Of a stretch of DNA of 64,000 nucleotides, positions 24,560-36,262 are shown in pieces (the first letter of the stretch is position 1; each line of letters starts with the position of its first letter). Both the position numbers and the translations under genes were made by a program. This DNA comes from Pycnopodia helianthoides (lineage: Eukaryota > Echinodermata > Asteroidea > Forcipulatida > Asteriidae): contig CM063257.1 in assembly GCA_032158295.1 (NCBI GenBank), positions 15,158,332 through 15,222,331 on the forward strand, read 5' to 3'. Below the pieces are notes generated by a model. It searched no databases, was not told where the DNA came from, and saw only the letters and a program-made list of their open reading frames with translations.

Positions 24560-24880
24560 TGGGGACTTTTACACAATGAAATAAAGGTCCCCACAATGGA
24601 CCAAAGGTCCCCACAAGGTTTTTCTTTGTTAAACCGGGTCCCCACTGGGAATTCTTTAGAAAAGGGAATACTGGAAAAACAATAGGAAGTCCTCACAACG
24701 GTGTGTTCAAAAGAACATAGGGTGTGGGTAGGTATACACATTCAAACTGGGGACCTGTAACAAAAGAGGACAATAGGATCCTCGTTTGGGGAAAGGTTCC
24801 CAGTTGGAAATGAGAGCTGTTGCCAAAAAGGACAAAAGAACGACAATAAGAGTTCCCCGATTGCAGGTGTTTACTTGTGT
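24560..24880. repeat. GGTCCCCAC-rich low-complexity stretch
   Basis: Irregular repeats of 'gtccccac' and close variants, followed by a GT/CTG-rich run up to about 24980. Related 'gggacc' and 'gtccc' wording appears on either side of the piggyBac remnant (25530-25640 and 27670-27790), so that element may sit inside a larger copy of this repeat. Confidence 0.45.
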
Positions 24881-25087
24881 GTGTGTTTGTGTGTCGCTGC
24901 TTCTGCTGTTGACGATGTTGCCGTTGATGCTGCTACAGCAGTTGATGTTCGTTTTTTCTGTTTATTTATGTGTTTGTTTCCATTGCTTCCTGTAGTTGCA
25001 ATTAAAAAAAATAACATTTCACCACTTTTCTAAATCACCCGGTTGACGCAAGAATGTAATATATTTACTATTCTTTTCTTTAAAAAG

Positions 25088-25300
25088 GGCTAATCTGCAC
25101 CATTGGACAAGAGCGGGATCCGGAGTCTGGTGGTCGGTACCGTTGGGTAATTCCTGTACCTGATCCATGCAAGTGCACTTCGGTACGTGTTGGTGGTCTG
25201 AATACCCGTACACCTTACAGACCCTTCGTGGTTACATACATGGATACATTCATCTACAGTGATGACCAAGAGGAGATTCGAACATGGCTTAACTGTACAA
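25088..25300 (+). CDS. Exon for an unrecognised Cys-containing extracellular domain
   Basis: A 213-nt exon, phase 1 at both ends (acceptor AAAAAG/GG, donor CAA/GTAAGT), encoding 71 residues. Features: an early LICTIG segment, RYRWVIPVPDPCKC in the middle, aromatic-rich PYRPFVVTYMDTFIY, and an acidic DDQEEIRTWLNCT end. It has four cysteines and a potential N-glycosylation site (NCT). It follows the leader exon by 672 bases. I do not recognise the domain. It is placed where the N-terminal variable domain of fibrinogen-related lectins would be. Being symmetric, it can be skipped or included without breaking the frame. Confidence 0.6.
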
Positions 25301-25658
25301 GTAAGTTTATAAGTGAAATCTAGATTTTATGGTACTTTATTTTATTTCTTTGAGTTGGTTTCTACGGTGCCCTTGAAAGGACAGGTGAAAAAATGGAAGA
25401 GTGATCAACATAATATACAAACATGGAAATCCAGCCTGTGTATGTGTGCTTGCTATCGTTTTCTTGAGCGTGTCTTTTCTTTGAAACTGAGGACTTTAAC
25501 TTAAGGGATCTGGGTGTTTTGACAGAGCGAGGACGTCCTCACTTCGCTTTCGTGTACAAAACCAATGGGGACTTTGCTAAACAAAAACTAAGTCCAAACA
25601 ATGGGAGAATAATACAAAGAGGTCCTCGAATGACGGGTATCACAAACATGTTTGTGTG

Positions 25659-25688
25659 TTTTTTTTTTTTTTTTTTTTGGGGGGGGGG
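25659..25688. repeat. T20-G10 homopolymer tract
   Basis: Twenty T followed by ten G. This is the third T/G block in the window, after 3571-3589 and 22132-22154. Confidence 0.75.
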
Positions 25689-26230
25689 AACGGTTTTTGG
25701 GACTATTAACCCTGGATGAAGTCACTATGGCCGCCGCGGCTCCCAACCAAATGGTTTTTAATCTGCCACCCCATGAAACAAAAACCACTGGACCTGTAAT
25801 TTGAGTTTATCCTGTAATGGGGCATCTGTCAACACCTCAAGGTTGAATTACAGACATTGCTGCCCAATTTAGCCTGGGGTCAGGGAAAAACAGCTGATTA
25901 GTCCATCAGTGCGTGTCTTGGGCATTGCTGTGCCTATGCAGTATTTGTGGTTTAGTAAGTGTTTGTTTGTTCTTTGTTTAGTTTGAGGGTGCTATAAATA
26001 CTTCAGAAGACCTACCAGATGTACTAGCACGGTCTAGGGGCTTAAAACTATAGTTTATTGGGGAGTGGCTTCTCAGTAAGGGACTGACCAGGGCATTAGC
26101 TTTTTTTTCTTCATGGGACTGGTGTACTGTGTACAATACATACACAGTACACTATCTATGTAGTATACTATACATAGGCTTGTCTATTTAGAACAGCAGT
26201 CATTCACTCACTTGATAATACCAGAGAAAC

Positions 26231-27657
26231 ATGGCTAACCAAATGACACCAACAAAAGTTCTAAATCACATTCTCGAGGAAAGCAGTGACGACAGCGATA
26301 GTGACGGTCAAGGAAGCATCCACAGTAATATTTCTGAAACTGCTGATCTTGATGGTGATGACGATAATGACATACCTGCAGGCGATGACAATAGTGACAA
26401 CAATGAAGAAGAAAGTGGAAATGATGAAGGTGATGGTGATGATAGTGATAGTGATGGTGACGACAGCGGGGATGACAATGATAGTGCAGATGACGTCGCC
26501 GACGATGCTGATACTGAAGATGGCAGTAGTGACGACAGCGATCCTCAGCCACTTCAACGAGGTAGAAGGCCTGCCAAACGACAGAGGCCTACACCAGCGC
26601 GGCCTGCTCGCCCGACCACGTACAAGGCAAAGTCGGGGCACACTTGGTCAGTTGACGAACCAACCCCTGCAAGGCTGCCACGAGCAAACATCTTGCGACA
26701 GGCATCAGGCCCACGTAACATTGGAGGGGCAACTTCAATATTGGAGTTTTGGAAATTGTTCTTTCCTGACCGCGTCCTGGATAACATCCTTCGCTACACC
26801 AACGAGCAGGGTGTTCGAGAACGAGGCCGCTCCTGGGTGAACCTCATCATGATGGAGCTCCTGGCCGTACTGGGTCTCCTTTATTTTATCGGCCTGTGTA
26901 AGGCATCACACGAGCAGGTTCGCGACTTCTGGAAGCCGGGCATGTTTGCGAGACCGGTCTGCCAAGCTGCCATGAAAGGGGACCGGTTTCAAGAGATTCT
27001 CCGAATGATGCGCTTCGATGACAAGGCTACACGGGAGCAACGGAAGGCAAATGACAAGTTCGCGGCAGTACGAGATGTTTTCGACGAGTTTGTAAATAAC
27101 TGTCGGAGGTATTTCAATCCAGGGGAGAATGTGACCGTTGATGAGGAACTTGTTGCTTTCCGTGGCAGATGTGGCTTTAGGCAGTACATGCCCCAAAAGC
27201 CAGCTCGCTACGGTATTAAGTTTTGGGTGTGTACAGACAGTACGCACAACTACGTCACAAACATTCAGCCCTACTTGGGAAAGGAGAACAATACGCGGGA
27301 AACTAAACTAGGTAAACGTGTTGTTTTGGATATGGTCCGTCCGCTATTCAAAACCGGCCGCAACATCACCATGGACAATTACTTCACTAGCTGTGAGCTT
27401 GCTGAAGAACTGCTACAGGAGGACCTCACTTTGCTGGGCACAATAAAGGGATTGCGTCGCGAAGTTCCAGATACTTTTAATCCCAAAGCATCATAGAAGA
27501 GAAAAGCCAAGTCCTCAAAGTTTCTTTTTGCCGGCCCCTTGACCCTTGTCTCTTATGTGCCCAGAAAGAATAAGAGCGTCCTCCTCCTATCATCAATGCA
27601 TCACGACTCTGCCATCAATGACGCAACTTCAAAACCGGAGATGTTTTCTGTTTTCTA
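26231..27657 (+). pseudogene. piggyBac-like transposase, nonsense-mutated and C-terminally truncated
   Basis: DDE transposase of the piggyBac (PGBD/DDE_Tnp_1_7) family, which cuts and pastes at TTAA. The N-terminus is a long Asp/Ser-rich acidic region (about residues 15-105), then a basic patch (RGRRPAKRQRP), then the catalytic part with NVTVDEELVAFRGRC (first Asp), KPARYGIKFW, and MDNYFTS (second Asp). A TAG at 27494-27496 interrupts the frame, and the same frame continues with LVSYVPRKNKSVLLLSS-MHHD to a stop at 27655-27657. The usual third catalytic Asp and the C-terminal Cys-rich domain are missing. It is therefore inactive. Clear terminal repeats were not found. Confidence 0.9.
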
Positions 27658-27659
27658 AT

Positions 27660-28640
27660 AGATTATCTGATGGGGACCCTGTTTAGCAAGGAAACAAAGA
27701 TTGTGTGACACTTCTTCCATAGTGTAAAAATCCAAACAACGGTGCGTATGCAAACCTGTGTCTACCCGTTGAAACCGGGGACCCAATAATAAAATTAAGG
27801 TTTCAAGTTCGGTGAAAAAAGCCTCTTAAGAGTAAGGGCCTGATAATATCAAAGAAAATATATTCCTTTTAGTACTTTTACATTCCACAATTCTTGCCCC
27901 CAAAACAACAAATGTGGGTCAAAACTTTGTTGCCATGGCAAGAACTGATTTAACATTTACTAATATGGTTTTTGAAAAGTGAACATTGCATACTTCCATG
28001 GCTGCGTTACAATTGAACGGCAGATAGAAATATTATAAGTTGAATGTGTACAAGGAAAAAAGGTAAATGGGTGGGTTTTACCAATAATTTCTTTTAGGAA
28101 ATTTTTTTAGGTATGAAAGTGTACCATCTTTAGACAGCTTAAAAGCCACACGGTAGTGCTCCGACCAATTATTTTTGAGATATGATATTGGTCTTGTGGA
28201 AATGTCACTCAGGGAAAATTTTGCTTAATTTTGCAATTGTGTGTGTTTTCCATTTTTGGGGGTAATGTTTTTTTTTTACCTCGTATTTTTAGCTTTTTTT
28301 ATTTAAATGCTAGCTTGCAATTTTGCTTAATTTTACATAATCAATAACATGACATTGTATTGAATTACTGGGGTCACTTTTGGGCGCTACAATCTTTGGT
28401 CTAATCCATTTCTGTGGACAATGTTTGCTTGATTTGTTTCCACTTAAAACAAAACACGATTCAACCACCAACTTTTGAGTCCGAGGTTACAAACATAAGG
28501 CCTGATTGACATTTCTGTAATACATGTATTTCTTGGCCTGCATTAGATCATGAAAGCAGCATGTTTAAAATGACAGCGATGCTGCTGTGATCCCTCAGCC
28601 CTTAATATATCCTAGCTAACCAAAGGCATCATAAAACCAA
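27660..28640. other. Non-coding, no feature recognised
   Basis: AT-rich sequence downstream of the transposase remnant. It might include the 3' part of the element, but no terminus (CCC.. with TTAA) is visible. Confidence 0.3.
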
Positions 28641-28654
28641 ATGTGTATCTTGGC

Positions 28655-29165
28655 TTTAACTCACCACCGTGACCATGACCTTGTCACCCCGAACAATCAC
28701 AACTTTCCTTTCCCCAACGCCAACCCCTTACATAAGATCTGGCAAAATGTACATACAATCACCACTATTACATTGACCTTTGACCTTTTAATCCAAAACA
28801 ATCCTAACTGTACTTTACCAAAGGCAACCCCAACCCAAGATACAGGTCAAAATGTCAGTTCCAGCCGAAAACCATTTTACCTATAACTCACCACTGTGAC
28901 CTTAACCTTCGTCAATTTTTACCCCAAAACAATCCAAAATTCCATTTCTCCGAGGCCAACCCCAACCCTAGTTAAAGGTCCAAATGTCACTTCCAACTAG
29001 AAAAACGGTATGGAAACCATTTACCAATAACTAACCACCGAGACCTTGACCGTTGACTTATTCAACCCCCCCCCCAAAAAAAAAAAGAAAAAGAAATAAA
29101 AACTTTCCTTCCCTAAGGGCAAACCCCTTAAAAAGTTTAAAAAGCCATTTGTCACTTCCGTCTCA
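28655..29165 (+). repeat. Imperfect tandem repeat, ~4 units of ~120-130 bp
   Basis: Each unit runs 'aactcaccaccgtgacc(a/t)tgacctt', '(cc)aaaacaatcc', 'ttccccaaggccaacccc' and 'aaggtcaaaatgtcacttcc'. Units start near 28660, 28760, 28880 and 29030. A C9-A11 tract interrupts the last unit (29067-29086). The unit is reminiscent of the 'tgaccttgacttcc' phrase in the modular repeat blocks but lacks the palindrome. Confidence 0.7.
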
Positions 29166-29169
29166 AGTT

Positions 29170-29265
29170 ACAGTCCTGAAACGACAGACGAACGCTAGAC
29201 GGATGGACGGACGGCGTAGTTAAAGACAATAGCCCTTTTAGTCTATTGTGCTGAGGCGTGAACAA
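29170..29265 (-). repeat. Repeat terminus, inverted relative to 13795-13900
   Basis: The complement contains CCTCAGC, AATAGACTAAAAGGGCTATTG (self-complementary around GGGC) and CGTCCGTCC, like the forward copy at 13795. Confidence 0.5.
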
Positions 29266-29879
29266 CTGACTAAAAGTGCTCAATATTTTATCAAGGCAAA
29301 GAGCTAGCTTCATGGTATTAATAATGAATGAGAACCGAACCATGCATATCGGCAAGCGTGTACTTAGCAATATACCACTTACATATTTAATTATGTATAA
29401 GTTTCATTGCAAAGTGCACTATACATGACTTTTATTATTCTCGTAGTAATTTATTACTAGGCATGCATTGGGTTGGATATAAATACTGTATACATCTACA
29501 TGAGCTTTCCCTCAGTGCTATTGTCACTTTTTATAGCTACAGTACAGTTTTTATGTTGGCTTAACGGCTTCCGTACTTCTTAACGTTTTTTTTTTCTTTT
29601 TCAACAAAATTTCCAATTAATCCCGGAATAATTGGTAGTGACGTGTTTTACTTCAACCTGGACATATGAATAAACACATCTAAATAAAATAAATACAATT
29701 ATTAGCTGATGAACCTTTCAGCCACTCGGGACCGCCCAGCTGCCCAAAGCGATGCACAATAACATGTGGTAGGAGGAAACACGCACCAGCTGGAGAGACA
29801 AAAGTAACATCATACTAAAAGTAAAACATTTGGGGGTACGCGCTAGGGTCATTCTCCTCCTTCACATTTTAACTGAAGA

Positions 29880-30800
29880 AAGAAGAACAAAAAACATTAC
29901 GCTAATGATGATTAAACTATGAAGCTCTTACACACACCAAGCTCGTTTAAAAAATAATTGTAATTTTCTTTCATCATGATGATACTGTCAAAACTTTGCC
30001 TTAGCAATTAATCTGTAAGAGCATTTGATGCATTTGAATCCTTCATCCTGCGAGCCACCGATTTAAAATATTTACGCGTGTCTCCGAAGGTGCTCAAGCG
30101 GTAGGCGTTTTATGTTGGGGTGTAAATAACTGTGTTTGGGGGCACACATCTTGTTCTAATGGTCTGAACAGATGAATCTAAGTTCACTGAACACACACAC
30201 CAAAGATTTTAACATTCTGGCAATTGACACATTGGTTCACCACTGATTTGGCAAAGCATGTCGAAATCCGCGATTTGCCCAAAACTGCACAAATGAATGC
30301 CGCATTGGCTCCACTCACATTTGTGACAACTGGCCCACCCGGTGAATAACCTCTAGGGTAGAATTGGTTCAGCCACTTTGTTAAGGACTGTTCAGGGTTG
30401 GATGAAAATTATTTTCAGCAAAATTGGAAGAAAAAAAAGGTGTTGTAATAAAAAAAATTAAAAAAGGGCATACGGTTCCCAGGGTTAAAAAAACCAATGG
30501 GTAAAGTTTAACACTATTATTAATCGCAATGAAATTACTGGTAGCGGTTACCGGGGGCACTTATTGTTCCTTAGGGACTTAGCACTTTCGCACTTAAAAT
30601 AACATAATACTTCATTGACACTATTCACGAAAAGGAGGACAAGTCTGGGGTATCTTTCGGAAATTGAACCAGGATTCTAGTAATTTATTGCAAGAGTCTT
30701 GAAAACTAAAATAACATTTAGCAAACTCGGGCGGTGTAGGGAACAGAGGGTTAACATATTTTGTTGTGATTCTTCATCCCTATTTTGAGAATACATTCTT
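29880..30800 (+). repeat. Duplicated non-coding segment, copy 3 of 3
   Basis: Shares ordered blocks with 14940-15480 and 16890-17330 ('taattttctttcatcatgatgat', 'gtaagagcatttgatgc', 'ttgaaccaggattctagtaattta'). It contains the 30110-30360 segment shared with 22115-22400. Confidence 0.55.
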
Positions 30801-31590
30801 AACCAAATATAATTTTCGTAAAAACAAAATGATATGATTTTTTATTTATTTATAAAGGAACAGTGCGTGGAACTTCATGTGGCCATATTTAGCCCCCCTT
30901 TGTATTTAATTTAACTTTTCAAGCTGATATATGTCAGGTATTTGATACTCAAACCGCTACAAGTTGCCCACAAACTATTGGGTAAGAAATATTGTACTCC
31001 AACTGGAATTTTTGAAATGCTTACCTTTTAAAGGATTTCGCTATTAAATCTTTTAAACTTCGGAATTTCAACTTGGGGAATAAATATATTTAATTTATTC
31101 CTAACTCATTTTTAAGTTTGAAGTTAAAACGTCACACTTATAAGGATCATAAGAGACCAAACCACAAACTGTCAAAATTATTGCGCAGGCTCTGACTGTC
31201 AGTTTGTAAATTTAAGGCCATTGATGCCGATGGTTTATACTCAGAGTTTAAAATCAACAGAATGACAACGGTCTAGAATCAATCAGTGTGTTTTGCAAAG
31301 TCAACATAATGAAATTAATAGAAAGGAAACGAAATATATTTCGAGGGAACGAAATATTTTCGAGGTAACAGAGTAATATTTGTAGGGAACTAAAGAATAT
31401 TTCGAGTAACGCAGCAATTTAGCTGGTAACGACATGCCCACTTATGTTGCCAAGAATACCCCTCTATTCACCCTTTTAATTTTGTAATTAAATGGTTTTA
31501 CTTTGTTCGCCAAAAAGATCGTGTCAAAGGCAGACGACAGATCTAAGCGCAACGAGCATAACTGCCATATTTTGTCAATGGCTCGCATGA
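30800..31590. other. Non-coding, no feature recognised
   Basis: Includes a short run of imperfect 'ggaacgaaatattttcgag' repeats at 31320-31430 (about four units of 20-25 bases) and otherwise nothing identifiable. Confidence 0.4.
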
Positions 31591-31597
31591 TGTCATT

Positions 31598-31860
31598 TTA
31601 AACACGTAACAGACCCGTTTCTGTGCTATGGTAAGATTTGTAAGCAGACTGGAACGTCTGGTGGAGATGGTTGTCATTGAGATGATCATTGACACGGGTC
31701 AGAACCAACTTCTCTAAAAGTTTGGAAAGGAAAGGAATGTTAGAAACAGGCCGATAATTGTCAGATTGTTCTTCTTGAGTATGGGCGTCACGAAGACTTG
31801 GCAAAGAGAACGTGGAAAAGTACCTGTTTTTAGCAAGCAGGTAGGCAGGGGATCAAGAGA
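31598..31860 (-). pseudogene. LINE reverse-transcriptase fragment (CR1/jockey-like)
   Basis: The minus-strand frame contains the RT block DNYRPVSNIPFLSKLLEKL, followed by FQSAYKSYHSTETGLLRV. This is the fingers region upstream of the catalytic box in CR1/L2/jockey-type elements. Upstream sequence (about 31800-31860) continues the protein in another frame, and downstream the homology stops near 31598. Only about 80 codons remain. Confidence 0.75.
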
Positions 31861-32048
31861 GCAGTATTTTATTTAGATTGAATCAAAAACCTTCGTTGTC
31901 ATTTAAAAAAATATATACATTTATAGTTATTTTGTTTTCTTTTTACTTCTAACATTTTCTCTTTAGCCTTCCTTTTGGAACTCGGTAAGGTGTTACTTTA
32001 TGGGGGAAACAAAACAAAATCACTGTTCCGTTAAAGATTTGTATTATT

Positions 32049-32221
32049 AGGTGTTCGGGCACTCCGCCCGGAACACCTCTTGTTTTTGTTCGGGTTTTGT
32101 GTGTGTTTTTTTTTTTTTTTTTTTTTTTTTTTTAGGTGTTTGGAGCATAGCTCGGAACACCTGTTGTTTTTGTTCGTTTTTTTTTTTAGGTGATCCGAGC
32201 AAAGCTTTGCTCCGAACACCT
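32049..32221. repeat. Three successive AGGTGTTCGG...CCGAACACCT hairpins
   Basis: Stem-loops at 32049-32078, 32134-32162 and 32188-32221. Each begins AGGTG, ends GAACACCT and has a different loop and inner stem. The first two are followed by TTGTTTTTGTTCG and a T run (one is about 27 T). This looks like the start of repeat block R4, repeated or self-inserted three times. Confidence 0.8.
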
Positions 32222-35200
32222 CTCACATTAACTTGAAACTTCATACTTAGTTAGATATTCATTGTGAGATGAAACCATTTTTGGTTTCGTCATGATGACG
32301 TCATCAGGTGTCAAATTACAAGGTTTTTAAAGTTTAAAAGGTCCCATTTGCTTTTTGCTGTAGAATTAACAATTGAAAAGCTATGATGTTCATATTTGGG
32401 CATCTGATAGATCAAGACTGGGACAACATTTGAAAATCCGATGACCTTTACTTTCGGTCCAACCGGAAGGTCAAAGTTTGCCTTTGTGTTTTTTCGTGAA
32501 AAATTTCAATTTTGGGGCATAACTCAAGATTGAAATCGAATTGAACATTGAAACTCATAATACAATTGAACCGCAATATCAAGACGACACAAACTTGATG
32601 ATGGTATGATCACGTCATCTGGTTTTGAATTACAATAAATCAAAGTTTAATATTTGTAAAAATCATAACTCGTGTAACACATGTTGGATTTTTACAATCT
32701 ACACATCATCGGACAGGTCGTTGAAGATGTAACAAACGCTACACAAAACTTGACCAAATTTGATTTTGACTTCCGGTTCAAACCGGAAGTTAAAAACTTC
32801 AAAAATTCATATCTTAAATACTAATAAACTTTTCTGCATGTTTTTTGTATCAGGTTGTAGAACGTTTAGTCTGCCCAAACTTTTGCACAGCAATACCAAT
32901 ATTTTGATCTTTACATCTGGTCGAAAAAGTGCCCGTTTAAGTTGACCCGCATTGACGACGCACGATAGTGAAAGAACACATGTACAAATACGCTGTACCT
33001 GTACAGCCACATGTACATTGCACGTTTAGTTAAGTTTACGTGTGCATTGCACTGAACAGCTACATGTTGGAATACATCGTCGCTGTTGTTTCATCGATAT
33101 TGCATACCCAAAGATAGTCCGTCTAATATTTGAAAAATTCACAACTCCGGAAAACCCATGTTGGATTTTTACAATCTACACATCATCGGATAGATCGTTA
33201 AAATTTCAACAAACGCTACACAGATTATGACCCCATTTGACCTTAACTGCCAGTTCAGACGGGAAGGTGAACATTTTCAGAAATTTATATCTCAAAAACT
33301 ATAAATCATTTCAGCATAATTTTTGCATCAGGTTGTAGATATATGATCCTGCTCAAACTTTTGCAGAGAGATGCCAACATTTTGATCTTCACATCTGGTC
33401 GAAACCGGCATTAAAGCGCACGTATTAGTTGACCCTCTTTCATAACGCACGCTAGCTAAATAAGGACGTCGCGTTGACGTCAACAGTTTTCAAGTTAAGC
33501 TTTATTTCAAAAATGTTAATTTTAAGACAAGTCTACCAAATTTCCTCTGTTCTTTCACCAGCTCTGTTAATTTGGTGACGTGTCTTCCGAACACCTCGTT
33601 TTTGTTAGAACAAAAAAAAGTCTAGTTTTTTTTTTTTTTTTTCTTAATACTTCTTCTTATTCTCCCCCTCAATTGTCCGGTAGCAAAGACGCCGTTTCCA
33701 AGCTTACACAACCTTGAAACTTTACACATAGCTAGATATTCATTAGGAGACAAAACCGTAGCAATGACGTCATGATGACGTCATCAGGTGTCAAGTTATA
33801 TTAAATAAACGTTTAATATTAAAATCATAACTCAATAACTACACAATGGATTTTCATAATCTACACATCATCGGATAGGCCTCTAATGACTTTAAAAATG
33901 CTACACAAAGTGTCACCTCATTTGACCTTGACTTCCTGTTCAAACCGGAAGTCGAAAATGTCAAATTTCATACTTTAAGAAATATTCATACTTTTTACAC
34001 ATGCATTACTCACAAATGTTACACCATGTTGTAGGTCAATAAGCGGTCTCAAACTTTGCCACAGAGATGTTACCTACTTGACCTTCACTTCCGGTTGAAA
34101 ACCCACACAATGCGTAATATATACCGGTTGCATTGTGAGCGGCTTTTCGTTCTATTGACCGCAAAGGGCAAATGTTCAAACATGCTTGTACTCTAGTCTT
34201 TGTTCAAGGTTCACGCATCCTGATTTTGGCAAAAGCTTTGTTAGTCTCTAAAACAGCCGTCCACGCAAACCTCGCTAACAATCAGATACCAGGCTTCTTC
34301 TCCCCCGCGATTGTCCGGTGGCTAAGACACACTTTCCAAGCTCTTATAAACTTGAAACTTCACACATGGCTAGATGTTCATTAGTAGATGAAACCTTTGC
34401 AGTGTCTTTATGATGACGTCATCAGGTGTCAAGTTACAAGGTTTTTAATCATTAAAAATTTTAATCATTGAAATTCCATATCAAATCAAGATGAGGAGAC
34501 CGTTGGTTGCTTTTTGCGGAAATATATAGAAGTAATATAGGTCTTCATTTTTTATTGTGTGCGTGACATGACTTGACCTCCTTTTCCGGTCGAGACCGGA
34601 AATTCCCTGTAATTTAAAACTGGCTCATTTTTTTATTTTTTTAAAGGTGTTATAGTCAAACAAGGGTCAGGTTTAAAAAAAAAATAAGACAACTGACGTC
34701 ATAAAAAACAACAGCGCCCTCTAGCGGCAGGTTGAAAACAGTTAAAAATACACTTTTACTAGATGTCTGTGGCGAAGTTAAGGATAATTGTTTCAAAATT
34801 GGTATACATAATGACCTTTATGCAGACAACATATGTGTGAAGTTTTAGATTGATGACGTCATCATGTGTCACGTGGTATTGCCTTAAAGATTTACCTTTG
34901 AAGCCGTGTAGCTACAAAACCGCAAGTTTGACTGAGTTGAAACTTGGCATGTTGATAGACAGTGATATTGACCACGTCAATCTAAAGAAACAGCATGATG
35001 ACGTTATTCCTTTTTTGTTACAAATATTTGAAATTTTGACCAATTATTACGGGTATTTATTGACCCGCTGTCAAACCGCTGGAAAATAACTGCACTGAAA
35101 ACACACACAATGCGTGATCTATACCAGTTGCATTGTGAGCGGCTTTTAGCTCTATTGTCCACAAGGTTCAAAGTCCAAACATGCTTGTCCTCTAGTCTTT

Positions 35201-35325
35201 GGTCAAGGTTCACGCAACCTGATTTTGGCAATAGCTTTGTTAGTCTCTAAAACAGCCGTCCATGCGTCCATGGACCGAACACCATGTTTTTGTTTCAATA
35301 AAAAAATAAGTCTAGTTCTTAATTT
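32222..35325 (+). repeat. Modular palindromic repeat block R4 (two or three units)
   Basis: A long non-coding repeat. 'gatgacgtcatcaggtgtcaaatta' recurs at 32290, 33770, 34410 and, as a variant, 34855. CTTCCGGTTCAAACCGGAAG is at 32769-32788, with relatives at 32450, 33930, 34085 and 34580. 'acatgttggatttttacaatctacacatcatcgga' recurs at 32680 and 33160. Unit ends with CCGAACACC + GTTTTTGTT + GTCTAG occur at 33587-33630 and 35274-35320. The segment 35090-35270 repeats 18050-18210 and 34120-34270. Confidence 0.8.
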
Positions 35326-35996
35326 ATTTTTTCTCTTTTTTGTTGTTGACCTTTATTCTTATTTTAATTTGTTACGCAGCATAACCATAATACCGAATAG
35401 TTCATTTATTTCTAAATATATACATTTTTTATACTGAAGTAAACGTAATTATCAAATGTAAAGAGAGGTGTCTTGTAGCCTAGGATGGATAAATTGTATC
35501 CTTTTTTATGCAAGTTCGCCTTAAAACAAGGCAAGGGGCTAAAGGAGAAAAACATTTAAAAGGTGAAAATAACTCAGGGGAGCTGGATGTAGGAATCGAT
35601 ATTCCTCTTCAATCAGTCTAAATTGAATGAGGGAAACAAATTGCACTAGGCACGTAGTTCCAAAGAGATGCAGTATGTGAAATAAAGCTGTTGGAATGGC
35701 TATTTGTTCTACATCTCTGAAACTAAGAGTCACCGTTTGACACTTGCCGATACAACTACTTCATTTATAACTTGGTCAATTTTCACCTCTAAATTATAGA
35801 CTTGTTTTTTCTCTCATTTACAACAGCATCGATGATTATTTTGTCCTGATAGCACTAAACACAATGTGTAAAGCTTTGTGTTGATTATTACATAAACTAT
35901 TTTGATTTTGCACCCCGAAGTGACATCTGGTTATTCTTCCAATGTTTATTAAAGTAAATAAATCTGCCCAATTTTTCATCTGTATTAATAAAAGAA

Positions 35997-35997
<1 letters not shown>

Positions 35998-36045
<48 letters not shown>
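35998..36045. repeat. (AAT)n microsatellite
   Basis: About fifteen uninterrupted TAA/AAT triplets upstream of the first micro-exon of cassette A. Confidence 0.95.
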
Positions 36046-36196
36046 GTTTTATTTTATCACAGCTATTATATATCGGCAGCTTGTTGATCCCGACTTTGGG
36101 GTTTATCTTTATTAAAACCTAGAAAAAATTACCAAAAATGTTGTGTTACTTTCTTAATCCGTATTGACATGTCCTCATTCTTGATTTGATTTAAAG

Positions 36197-36262
36197 ATAC
36201 CTTCCCCGTGAACCAAGCTCGTACAGCTGAAGCAACGGAGAGAACCACATCGATGAAAGCAG
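36197..36262 (+). CDS. Thr-rich micro-exon A1
   Basis: A 66-nt symmetric exon (phase 1-1) with acceptor TTTAAAG and donor GCAG/GTAAGG. It encodes TFPVNQARTAEATERTTSMKA plus split codons: a Thr/Glu/Ala-rich, probably O-glycosylated stalk segment. It belongs to a set of five homologous micro-exons in the window (with 37075, 49945, 51090 and 51801). Each is embedded in a repeated intron unit, which shows that exons were multiplied together with their introns. Confidence 0.7.

Noticed and set aside
26235..26840. Long antisense and alternate frames opposite the transposase N-terminus (His-rich, Met/Val-rich)
   Set aside because: They mirror the GAT/GAC-rich acidic repeat in other frames and have no independent support.
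29700..29815. Possible TSP1-like exon (CPKRCTITCGRRK)
   Set aside because: Only a weak CxxTCG resemblance. The frame is incompatible with the phase-1 neighbours, there is no donor, and a stop follows soon after.
25709..30491. TTAACCCTGG (25709) and CCAGGGTTAA (about 30482) as the ends of the piggyBac element
   Set aside because: Only six bases match beyond TTAA. The enclosed 4.8 kb includes unrelated duplicated segments and tandem repeats, so the match is probably chance.
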